The position numbers were made by a program, and so were the translations under genes. The notes under the pieces were generated by a model, which was given only the letters and a program-made list of their open reading frames with translations, was not told the DNA's origin and made no database searches. Shown here in pieces: positions 33,176-45,900 of a stretch of DNA of 64,000 bases (positions within the stretch are counted from its first letter, which is position 1; each line of letters begins with the position of its first letter). Location: NCBI RefSeq assembly GCF_902459465.1, contig NC_047080.1:7592144-7656143 (forward strand), read 5' to 3'. The DNA comes from Asterias rubens (lineage: Eukaryota; Echinodermata; Asteroidea; Forcipulatida; Asteriidae).

Positions 33176-33319
33176 GTCATGGAGTCTTTAATGCAATGAA
33201 GATTGATGTTAAACCAGCAGGCAGCTGTGCTTCTTAAACTGTATGAGATGGAAACATTTAACGGAGATTAGATCCATGTGTGTACATGTACCAACTATTC
33301 TTGTGCGAACTAAAGAACC
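33176..33319 (+). promoter_or_regulatory. FAM20B 5' leader with several upstream AUGs
   Basis: An acceptor (TTTCATACACAG|GTCATG) puts an exon start at 33176, so a non-coding exon should lie upstream. Before the main ATG there are uORFs at 33179-33199, 33196-33237, 33248-33271 and one at 33243-33329 that overlaps the FAM20B start. This layout normally lowers translation of the main ORF. Confidence 0.5.
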
Positions 33320-33921
33320 ATGTGGCTGAAAAGAAGGAGACTAGTTTTACCGACAATCTTTTTTATTTTGATCTGGTTTGCTATTATTTTGTTGACACCA
33401 TCCCAGTTGAACGATAATAAACCTCGTAGACAGGAGGAGCACGGTGCTAACAATCCAGAACTATCCAAGCCAAAGGCTGCACCAAGAGCCAGACCAACCA
33501 TTCCAAGAATAAGAATTGTTGATATCGATGAAGACGCGTCAGACGATCAAGGAGAAAGAGAGAGGGAAGCACAACTGAGAGACGAAAACCATGCAATTGA
33601 CATCAAAGAGGGACCTCCACATCTAATTAGAATTGTAGATGAGGTAGATCAAGAACAAAAAGACTTGTGGGATTTGGAAGGAGACCTCATACCTCGGGAC
33701 TTACCCGGTGGCTTGAGAACGTTAAGTGCAATATGGAACCTGACGGCAAGCTGGGTCAAACCTGATGCTATTACGCCAAGACACAATCCGCATCTTGGAG
33801 CAGTTCTTCATGCTATGGCAACGAGGCGCATTGCTGAAGCAGACGTTGGTTTTAAAGGGACACAACTAAAGGCTCGATTAGTTCTGTCTGGAGGACAGTG
33901 GGTTGTCTTCAAACCAGGAAG
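33320..33921 (+). CDS. FAM20B: FAM20B coding exon 1 (membrane anchor, stem, start of kinase fold)
   Basis: ATG gives [20 protein letters not shown], a signal anchor. The exon ends [14 protein letters not shown](R) at donor GGAAG|GTAAAT, phase 2. The acidic stem includes [12 protein letters not shown] and [12 protein letters not shown], a short internal repeat around RIVD. Confidence 0.95.
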
Positions 33922-36900
33922 GTAAATTCTCTGACAAAAAAGTCCTATAGACCCATTGCAAAACGTGCAGCGCACTTGCATGCACTTCCATTTTGGGGGT
34001 CAACCGTGCACAAAAGGATGGTTCAAGTGTTTACACTCGCATTGGTGCATAAACATGTGTACCATCCTTTTGTGCACATTTCGACCCCCAAAATGGAAGC
34101 ACGTGCAAGTACACTGCGCGTTGTGCAATGGGTCTATAGGCAAAATGTAAATTGTGTACATAGAATCCTGTACATGTAGGTTTTAGATTCCTATAGGATT
34201 CTTAGATTTTTGACGCTTCTTATTCACACATTCATTCGTACATTCATTTTTATTAAAAAATTAAAAAAATGGCAGCACAAAGCTGAACTATATGGCATTG
34301 CAAGGTTATAATATTGATACAAATTGCATCCCCAGATGAAAGACATAAAAATGCACCACCACAGTACAAGGTTACTAAGGTACATCCACATTAAAACAAA
34401 GATTTGATTCATATAAGATTCTTAAACGATTCCCATATGTTTTTTTTCAAAAGGGTTGTGTAAAAATCATTTGAGGCTGAAATCTTGATTTATGATTTGT
34501 TCAACCATCAGCCCATAAAACCCCCAAATATTGTTTGAAAAATACAACTTGACGAATGCTCCAAGAAAGTAATCACGGTAATAAGTAAGGGTTGTTGAGG
34601 GATTGGTCTTGAAATTTTACAAGAACCCAGATGCATTGTATTCATTGCTCTTTCCATGATCTTGTAAGTCTTCCCATGTTCTTCCTGGTGTTCCTAAATG
34701 CATTTCTTACTAGTTTTCTAGGCCTATACGTTGTAACTACTTGTTTGGAACCCAAAAGGAACATGCCTGATGTGGGAGAATGTTTCCATACTTTAACACG
34801 CTATTTTCCTCTTGTTTCGAAATACCCCCCACCCACCCCTCAACAACTTCCAATGAAGACAGTATATGGGGCGGGGAATACCACCATGGGGGGGGGGGGG
34901 GGTACCAAATGTAAAAGGAACTCTAGGTTTATAATATATTGACCAAATAAGTTGCATCCTGTCCACCCCTTAATGGGTTAACAATAAAATAATGTGACTG
35001 CATGACTAAAAGTCTGACAAAAGTCTCCAGGCTGAAATCCTTGTTACAAAATCTTTTAAAAAGCCTGCCATCATTCATGGATAGCTATTGTTGCAGGCCT
35101 CGAATTTCATCTTAGACAGGGCAAGGACATTTTAATTTTGCAAATAGTGCTTTATTACCTCTTTGCAATTCAAGGCCTGATGCTGTCTTATCATTTTTGT
35201 AAGTGTAGTATTTGAGTAATTTATTTGACATATTTTTACTTTTTTTATTTTTGTAGATACAAGAGAGATGAGATTATTGAAGGCACACCCTATGCAGGCT
35301 ACGACAGACATACTGGAGAAATTGCAGCTTTCCATTTAGATAGGTTTGTACATGATATCATTTCTTAACTCCATAGTGTACAGATCAATTGTAGCAAATG
35401 CATACAGTGTTAAATGAGTTCAAGTCGGGTAGCGACCCTGCAATAAAAGGTGCAATTTCTATCCCAAAACTTGGTTGTTATATAGTTGTATTTGGTTTGC
35501 GGTAACATCATTGTGTGTATCTACTTGCCAAGTAGAGTTGTTCTTTAGAGAACTGTCTTTATATTCTACTACCGCGTAGTAGATTTATCAGATTGTTTTG
35601 GAAACTTCTCAGTTCTGAAAAGAACTGTCCTGCTTTTTAACTACTACCTGGGCAGAAGGTATTGAAAATTAGCTGGGACTACTACTTTAGCTTAATAGGA
35701 TCGTTATTAACTGCAACCTTGCTGAGTTAGTTCTTAAAATTTGTCTCATTGTTTGGACTAGCTTGCTGTAGTCATCGTCAGGAGACAACGTTGTTACAAA
35801 GCATCCTACAAACCTGAAATTTCTCCCTTACAAATCATTAAAATATTATATTTTAAGAAATAATTCATGCATGAATGCTGCAGCCAGACTGATGTGGTTG
35901 ATTTGATGTTCGTGTGAAAATACTGAGACATTTTTTTGTGCTGTTTTTCGAGCAAATAGACACTGGGTCTGTAATTCAGCTGAAACTTTCTCATTCGGAT
36001 TTTGGAAGCGGTGAATTTCACAGGTTATCATGGAAATTGGGCAGCCTGCTTGCACACTCACTAAATGGATTTGAATTGTTACATTGTCACTTGCATTGCA
36101 GCAAAGAGCCGTAATTGCCAGAGGGTTAGCATGCCTTATAAATAGAAATCACACAGTAAACACAAAGGCAATAAGCATTTCAGTGAATTTGCATCAACCA
36201 ACAATCATTCCACAATGTTTCAATCTCAAATGCTACCATACATTTTACATGAGAAAAACTCCCCTCATCACCCCACCCCTCCCCCTTTCACAGACTCCAC
36301 ACACTACAGTGTAATAACTATTGTGTGCCATGGGGTCATTACTCAATGTGTAGTAGTAGTACTACAGTTGGTTAGTGGTTAGGAGCAATTTGAGGAAGAA
36401 AATAGGAACCTAATTGCATACAGATGTGGCCTTCACCTATTTAATAGGCTTTCAGTATTTGAATTGCACTACATGTGTATGTACATGGGCCTACATGTAC
36501 ATGGGCCTACATGTACAAAACCACCCTTATTAGACGAGGTTTTATGCTAATAGTTATGGATTTACCAAATAGTGTCCACAGCCTTTTTTTAAAGCAAAGT
36601 AAAAAAAGTTGATCGTCTGTTTTTTTTTTTTTTAATAAGGAGCATTTTGTATTTCTTTTCGAGGTGGCTCCCAAGCATTTGCTTTATGTAGTTGCAGGTT
36701 CTTAAAAGATTAGTAAAAAATATATCTTTTTTTTAAGTGTAATAATCTGACACTGTTAGGGTTAACCCTGGTCCTCATTAGACAAATAGATTATGTACAA
36801 AATAAGTTTGCAGTGGGTTCAAACTAAAGAATTGGTGGTCTGTTTGATTTTAAATACTCATCCTTCTCTTTTTTGAAAAATCAGGATTGGTCGTCGGGGG

Positions 36901-39900
36901 TTGCGAGATAACTATGAAAGAAAAAAACACCCTTGTCACACGAAGTTGTGTGCTTTCAGATGCTTGATTTTGAGACCTCAAGTTCTAAACTTGAGGTCTC
37001 GAAATCAAATTTGTGGAAAATTACTTCTTTCTCGAAAACTACATCACTTCAGAGGGAGCCGTTTCTCACAAGGTTTTATGCTATCAACCTCTCCCTATTA
37101 CTAGTTACCAATTAAGGTTTTATGCTAATAATTATTTTGAGTAATTACCAATAGTGTCCACTGCCTTTAAAGCCATTATACACTTTCGGTACAGAAAAAA
37201 AAGTTCGCAGATTAACAAATAACTTACAGGGTTTACAGAAGGTAATGGTGAAAGACTTCTCTTGAAATATTATTCCTTGAAATGCTTTACTTTTTGAGAA
37301 AACATTAAAACAATATCAATTCTCGATAGCGAGAATTACAAATTTGTTTTGAACACATGTCATGACACGAGGAAACGTGCAGAAACAAGGTAGGGTTTTC
37401 CCGTTATTTTCTCCCGACTCGGATGACCGATTGAGCCTAAATTTTCACAGGTTTGTTATTTGATATAGAAGTTGTGATACACGAAGTGTGGGCCTTGGAC
37501 AATACTGTTTACCGAAAGTGTCCAATGGCGTTAATAAACCCCAATTGCCATTAGTGCCAGGAGGAGTTACAAACCATGCAATAATCCGTTTCTTAATTTT
37601 TTTTTTATTTTGTTGCACTATTTAAGGACCTATAATTCTGAGCAGATAAATGTACTTGTAATGCATGCAGTTATGCAAATATGTACAAGTTGCACCATGG
37701 TGAATTGTATGCACCCATGTATGCAATGCAACATACTTTGTTAACCCTGTTGTTCTGTATCAATAAATGCAGCAAGCCAGCTCATAGAAGCACCAGGTAC
37801 TGTAGGTTTGGAAAACACCAACACTTTCAATCTTAGTTACACCATTACACATTCCAGACTTTATTGTTTATTGCAATAAACAACCACTACTGGCTGTGCC
37901 CAACCATAGCTGGGCACAGTAGAGCAAGGACAAGAATGTGCACCTGTGGTTTCCCAGAAGTGCAATATGATACTTTCCCTTGCATAAGACTTTCTGTGTG
38001 TGGGGGCATGATGGAGGTGTTGGGGGGGGGGGTAGTCTGGATTAACACTGGCTCAAGTAGACCATGCTGGCCTGTGCACATGAACAGTTGTAGAGCTGCA
38101 ATCTGCAATGTTTCTGTTCTGGAGAGTGGAGGGGTCTTTGTGTTGGTTTTTACACCAAAATTTAATATTTTAAACACTGGCAGTGGAAAATCTACCCTAC
38201 TGTAATCACTGCAAAAAATCATGTGGAGCAACAAGCATGGTTAGGACGTGGAGGCTAATGGTCAGAATAAGATAAACATGGTAAATGTAGCTCTGTCTTT
38301 TGTTTTCTGCATGGTAATTTATAATGTTCATGAATAGATATTGTGTACATTACTTTATAGTTAATGTTTTCTGCCTGTGTTTTTTTGTAGTGTATTGTGT
38401 GAGTGGTCAATGATTAGAAAAGCCATTAGGTTTGTTCTCAACCCATGGTGCTTAATAAATGCCACTTTGCCTCAGCTCCCTCTTCTGAGTCAAAAACAAA
38501 TAATCACTAGTACCGGTATTGTGATTTTCGCAACAAAAATAACTGGATTATTTTGTTGCTTTTAATTTACTGACAAATTCACTACTCACTAGGTATGGTT
38601 TGTGGTACATGTACATGTAGTTGTGACAACGTAACCCTCCTCCCGAGTGTGGAGGGTTACGTTTTTGCAACCAGGTTTGAGTCTTGAGAACTAACTGAAA
38701 TTCAATCTTTTAACGGTGATATAATTTTATCAAGAAGACATGAACTGATCTTACTTTACATAACAACACTTTTTTACAGTGGAACTACACTGCAATGTAT
38801 TACATTAAATGATATAAGGAGGCTTCCCCTACTTGCTGAGGTGCTGTAGTTTTTGAGAAATGTGACTGTTTAAAGCCATTATACAATTTCGGAACAGAAA
38901 AAAAAAAGTTCACAGATTTACAAATAACTTATTATAAATAATAAGGTAATGGTAAAAGACTTCTCTTGAAATATTGTTCCATGAAATCCTTTACTTTTTG
39001 AGAAAACATTAAACAATTATAGTAAACATATGTCATGACACGGCAAAATGTTCGGAGACATGGGTGGGATTTCCCGTTATTTTCTCCCGACTCTGATGAC
39101 CGATTGAGCCTAAATTTTCATAGGTTTGTTATTTTGTATACAAGTTGTGATACACGAAGTGTGGGCCTTTGAAAATACTGTTTACCGAAAGTGTCCAATG
39201 GCTTTAAACAATTTCACACAAAAATGTTTTGCTAAAATAATTTGTTTCTCAATGCCTCACGAGGACGAAAACTCTTGTTGTGACTTGTTATACTCATTTC
39301 TCAAAAACTACAGCACCTCAGCATAACATTTGAAGGGAAGCTTTCTACCATTGATATTATCTTCAAACTGTAAGTTTTATGTAAATATGTAGCCATTAGG
39401 TTTTGTGTCCTACAAAAAGTACCCAGACCCTTTAAGAGATTTCTTGAAAATTGGCAAGGAGTTTTAATTTCTAATGGATTCTGGGAGATTGTTCCACATT
39501 TGGGGAGCAACAATGTACATGTAGGTGGCATGAACTCAAATGCCAGCAAATGAAAAAAAAAACAGTTGATGGTCCCCTCCCTCATCTTTTTGTGAGGCCA
39601 CATCTACATGTATTTTCTTTCTAATTTTAAGCAATACAACCGTTAACTGCCGTGTAGCTAGGGATCACACCCAAATTACGATACAACCTGGGAAGCGGCG
39701 GCTAGGGGATCACCTTAAGGGGATGAGACTTTTTGTTTTAGATATCAATATAAACCACAAGGGAAACTGACTGGGTAAATTTGTAAATGATTTTTGGGGT
39801 TGAACAAAGAATTGACTAGAGTGGGATTCGAACCAACGACCTCCATATTAACGTGCCCTCATCCTCTTCTCTTCTGACTGGCACCCCCGAACAAAGATAT

Positions 39901-42900
39901 TGACAAAATAGGGACATCGCCAATATAGGGCTAGATAGCTCAGTTGGTAGAGCGCCGGCACAATAATCTGGAGGTCGTTGGTTCGAATCCCACTCTAGTC
40001 AATTCTTTGTTCAACCCCAAAAATCATTTACAAATTTACCCAGTCAGTTTCCCTTGTGGTTTATATTGATATCTCTTAAAACTTGTTAATCTTTCAAGAA
40101 CTTGTAACTAAATAAAGTAAGTGGTGACTTTAAACTGAAGAAATGGTGGCCAGTTTGAGTTAAATGCTTGGTAGCCACCTTTGAAAGGAATAACAAATAC
40201 ATGTAAGAAGGCCCTCATCCTCTTCTGTTAGGAAAAACCTGGGCGATCAACTGGTGTTCTTTTTTTACTTGGCCTTACCACATATGCTCCAAACCAACTT
40301 TTTAACATTCAAGACCTCAAAAATGAGGTAGTTTTTTCATCATTCCTTCTTCCTTTGACTGAATAGTAGAAGCAGCATTGATGAAATGGTGCCAGGTTGC
40401 TTTATCCCTCATGAGTTGTTGGGTCTTGTTTGGACTGAGAAGGTAGTATTTTAAAGATGGCAATATTGAATGTTATGAGAAACATTTCTCTTTTTATGCA
40501 GGGTTTTGGGATTTCACAGGGCACCGATTGTTGTCGGAAGAAGAGTAAATTTACGTACTGAAATTAAGCCAGTGGCATCACAGTCACTGCTGCAAACGTT
40601 TTCCACTCAGGGTAAGCACTTAATTGGTTTGTTCCACTTTTCTTGCTGCAGGAATTGATCAAATATATTATTGACTTGTGGTGATCAAAGACTCAAATCA
40701 ATAGTGGGTATTATATTCAGAGAAAAAGAATTCAGCAAAGGCTACTTGGGTTTTATGATAATTATGTTTGTTCTTTCATCAGTGTTAAAGACCTTATTCA
40801 CAAGATTACCATCTTTAAGGCACTGAAAACCTTTGGTACATGCAGCACTTGGTGTATCCCAAAATTTATATGCATTATAAGAAACCTGTGAAAACTTGGA
40901 CTCAGTTGGTCATTAAAGTTGCAAGAGAATAATGAATACCCTTGTTGCACAAATTTCAGGTGCCTAAAAAAAGGCTTCAGGCCTGAAGTCTTTTAATATT
41001 TGAGTGAGAAATTATCTCTTCTAAAAAATTAAGTTGCTTTAGAGGGAGTCGTTTCTCACAAAGTTTTATACTCTCAACAGCTCTCCATTGCTCGTCATTG
41101 AGTAAGTTTTCATGCTAACAGTTATTTTGAGTAAGTGTCCAGCCGTTGATTTCACCAAACTCTTCCTAACTTGGGATAAATCTTAGGATTTAGGATGAGT
41201 TAAGTTCCATATCCGAAGACGTTGGGACTCATTGAACCCATCCTAAGTTAGGCAGGGTTACTTGTTCTAGTTTGAGATAGGATTAAGCTATGTTTCTTGA
41301 AATCGGCTGCAGTGCCTTTAACTGTGCCTAAACTCCCGTCTTCCACAGACAAACAGACATGCTTCTATGGCAAATGTTACTACTGTAAACCATCAGACCC
41401 AGCGTGTTCAGATGAAGACGGCATGATGGAAGGATCATTAACCATGTGGTTGCCTAGGCACAAGAAACTAAAGAAATGGAGGCATCTTTGGGCAAGAACC
41501 TACCGCGAAAATAAGAAAGCAAAGTAAGTACCCACTGGGAAAGGTTACACCGCTCAGCTTAAAGGAACACGTTACCTTGGATAGGGCGAGTTGGTCTATA
41601 GTGTTCGTAACTATTTGTTTCGAAATAAGCATGGTGAGAAAGATGATTTAAAAGTAAAAAACAATGATCCATAGAAATATGCCTTGAAATAATGTACGTC
41701 TTTTTTTATTTTTGGGGAGTAAATGTTTGACTCCACAAAATGACCGACCGTGTCAGTTAGAAAAGTAAAAGGAAAACTGTGCAACTTTGAGGGATATTTC
41801 TGTGGATCATTGTTATCTTGTAACCATATTTATTTTGTAACAAATAGTTACAAAGATGAGTTGTATAGACCAGTTCGCCCTTTCCAAGGCAACGCCATCC
41901 TTAAACTGAAGCAGGAATCTCTTTGCTTGTTTGCTATCCTTGATTATCCATTGTAAAGAGGAACCATTTTTTTTATCGCCCTGCGGGCTAGTGAAGAAAG
42001 GGTTTTGACTTGCCCGTCACTGTTTTCACTGGCATTTGCAGGGCTCGAATTTCACGCTGGACCGCAGGCCTGAGGCCAGTGATTTTAGCTTCGGTCCAGT
42101 AAACTTTATGCCGAACAAGTCCGGCGGTCTTGTGTTTTTTTTATGCATACTAATATAGTTACTATTACAAATAATTATATGAAATATATTATCTTTTATT
42201 AAAAAATGTATTTCAATCTCATTTAAAATAAAAGTTTTTGTTTTACTTGTCGTCAAATCAGTGTTCTGAGCACGCCAGTGTTCTTAGCACGCCTGCGGAA
42301 CGTCAATCCGTCCTTTTTTCACGTGCATCAGGCTGCATACAATTTTTCCATTCAGTTTACTCATGCCCACACCTTTTACATCTAGTCTCCAACCATTTAT
42401 GTTTATGCACCCGGGGAGTGATGTGTTGGTACCCGGCCCGGCGGCACACCTTAGTACAGCGATGTTTGTTTACCACTGACCATGTGTAAAGTCTGATACC
42501 TTACAAAGGAGTGTTGAATTTGCATTAAGAAGGTCTGGTTGCAATCCCTGTGTTGCATGGATTAAAAGTAAGGTCTTGTTGCCAAACGTCTTGCTAAGTA
42601 TGGCTACCAACAGTGATGAGCTTCTGACTAGTGCTGTCAAATTTTTGGTCAATCTTTTTATGACGATCTTTTTATGAATGCTGCACGTTGCAGTGTTTTG
42701 TTGGTGATTTGCCTGTCAAATCAGAATTTTGTTTTTTGAGGCGGCGAGAATTACGTGAAGTATAGGTATATGGAACTTTATTGATTGGGTTTCACAGCAA
42801 AAAAAAGCCTCCTAAGGGATGAAAAAAGCCTGCTCTTCTATCGTGTTAACTTTTTTTTTTCCTAATAAAATTTTGGTCTTGTAAAAAATCTTCCGGTCCA

Positions 42901-45900
42901 GTAAAAATTCTGAGCAACAAGCCCTGCGGTCTTGTGGATTTTCCCCCCAAGTTCGAGCCCTGATTTGACGATCAGGCAACCGCTAATTACCAACCCTGCC
43001 GACCTTTTGTCCGCATATATCCAAGAATATGGTAATAGCATGAATTGTGTGTACAAAAATGCATCTTAAAAGAGATAGTGTACATGTAAGCCTCGAGCGA
43101 TTTTTAAAAGACCACCTCTTATTTACACGTAGTTTCCCACTATTTGGGGTATAATAGCAAGGCAGTGTATACATTATAGCATCCAAATTTGGCCAATTTA
43201 CCAGTTTGGCCAATTTCATTCTGTTTGGGAGCACAAAAAGGTTTTAATTTATGTAGTAATTGCAGTTGGTTGGGATAGAGAAAATACATTGGTTTTACCC
43301 TTGCACTAAAAGATGCCCACCTGCACGATTTGGGATAAATTTATGATTTGGAGGTATTGTTATTGCATTGAAAAACACAAGACTGTCGGACTTGTCTAGT
43401 CGTCCAGTGTGTAAAATTCAAGCTGTGAGGTGTTGTTCATGTTTTAACACTACAGTAAGTAAGGGGCCGTTCACAAGCAACATTTACCCTTGCACTAAAA
43501 GATGCCCACCTGCACGATTTGGGATAAATTTATGATTTGGAGGTATTGTTATTGCATTGAAAAACACAAAACTGTCGGACTTGTCTAGTCGTCCAGTGTG
43601 TAAAATTCAAGCTCTGAGGTGTTGTTCATGTATTAACACTACAGTAAGTAAGGGGCCATTCACAAGCAACATTTTTACAAGCGTACAAACTACATGTATA
43701 CCCTTTTTCAATACCCCCTCCCTCCTCCTAAAAATGTACGAAGACAAACAAAAATTTGTTCACACTTATCTAGATAAAGATACATGTACCTGATACTTGA
43801 ATGTGCATTGCAGGCAAACCTTGTTAATTATGAACACACTTTTATAAGAAATAATAGACCGCCTGACTTTCAAAAGGTCAAACAGACAAAACGAAAAAAA
43901 AACTGCGTCTTATGTAAGGGTGCAAAAGAGGGCCATGAAGCTACATGTGCATGTAAATTTTTGTAGCGTGACATTTTTCAGAAAGATACGGCAGGCATTT
44001 TAACCCCCTCCTCCCTAGCGTACAGTTTGTTTAATTTTTTTTATGGTACGTTAGCTGCTTAGGACACAGGCCTCCTTGGAAAATCGTCCCCACTAAGCTT
44101 GGGCGATATCGATTTATTTTATTCACGATATATCGCCGACAATATATCGCGGTATTCGATATAATCGCGATTAATGAAATTTGACATCATCAGTCTTAAA
44201 ACTCCAAGTGAAAGTTGTAGAAGAGACAGTCCTAGCATAAGAGAGGTGTTCTAATGACCTATTCTTCTGGTTTTACTCCAAACCTATGGGGTGCAAGATG
44301 TCTCAGCTAGCAAATACATCGCGATATTTAATCGATATATCGATATATCGCGATATATCGATATTTCGATTAAAACCAAATCCATCCGATATCGAAATTG
44401 TGTCCAAATTAATATCGCGATATTCGATAATATCGTGATATCGCCCAAGCTTAGTCCCCACTCAAGTCTATAGCTATATGCTCTGCCTCATGAAGTGGAA
44501 TCTTCCTAGACCTGAGCCTTCAAGTTGGTACACTTGTGAAAATATGTCGATCCTTTTAATGGCTCAGTCTAATACAAGACATTTTGATTGTGATGTTGCA
44601 GGTGGGAGTTAGACACTAATTACTGCCAAGAGATCTTACAGACCTACCCCATTGAGGAACATCGACAGGTTGTTGATATGTTTGATACAGCAGCCTTTGA
44701 TTACTTAATTGGTAACGCTGATCGTCATCAGTATGAAACATTTGAAGAGGATGGGGACCAGGGAATGCTGCTGCTCATGGACAGTGCTAAAAGGTAAATC
44801 AAACATACGTGCATGTAAACTTTCTCAGCTGATTGACTGCTTATCCTTTTTCTTTTCTTCCAATAAAACAGTGTACCATGTTCTCTGTGCTGGGACATTT
44901 CCACAGTATTGCAATTACAAAGTTGCATGTTTGATATGATTTTCATATGTAGCTATAAAACATGAAAAAGAAACCAAGATTGGAGCTGTCTTGAATATAA
45001 TAATAATAACAATAACAGTTGTTTTTACCTTTGCTTTGCTTTTCACACCCGAAGGGGTGCTCAAAGCGCTGCCAACATCATTACTCCTGGTCACTGGGCT
45101 ATTAAATTCATTTCTCAAACCATCTCAGCTCCCTGTGGAGTATATGTCCTCTGCAACAAATATACATTTGTGTAGTGCAATAAGCTATTCAATCACAAGA
45201 ACAATTTCGGCTCTCTTAAAAAAAATGAAGCCTGTAATGAAGTTAATTTTCCTAATAGCTTGTTGGAACTGAATGAGCGCATAGCTATGCTCTCCTGCTT
45301 TATTCACTTACTTTTGGTCCCAGTTTCGTATTAAGTTTAGCATGAAAAGGGTCTTCAAACTCTTAATTTTTATAATTTTAGTGTGTAGTCATGATGGAGA
45401 AATTTAAATTTGAGTATGGCTATTTCAAAATTTGGCGTTGACAAACTTAATGTATTAAACAAATTCTATAATTTTTCAGTTTTGGCAATCCACACCATGA
45501 TGAGAGAAGTGTACTAGCGCCTCTGGAGCAATGCTGCAAGTAAGTTTCATCATTTTGTTTAAGGTTATGCTGTAAGGTTGTTGGATAGAATAGAAGTGGC
45601 TTCTTATACATGTAGCGCTCAAATCCGTCACCCAGTGACGCTTACATGTATGGCGCTCAAACATTATTATAATTCATCCTGTCCTATAATAACTCAAAAT
45701 AATTACTGCATACCTTGCAGGAAAAATACTGAATGCTGAAGCACCGTGAACGCAACTGAGTGACGACTCGGAGTGCCATATAATAAGGCACTATTATTAA
45801 TATTATTATCATCATATAAGTGACAAGTAGGTCTGGGCGACTAGTGTACTTTACTACTTGGCAATTGATTCACCAAGCATGTAGTCATGACTATTTTTGT

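Noticed and set aside
39929..40000. Functional tRNA gene with an AAT anticodon
   Set aside because: The D arm and acceptor pairs are good, but anticodon and T stems have mismatches. The downstream body matches another SINE copy and an inverted twin, so it is a SINE head.
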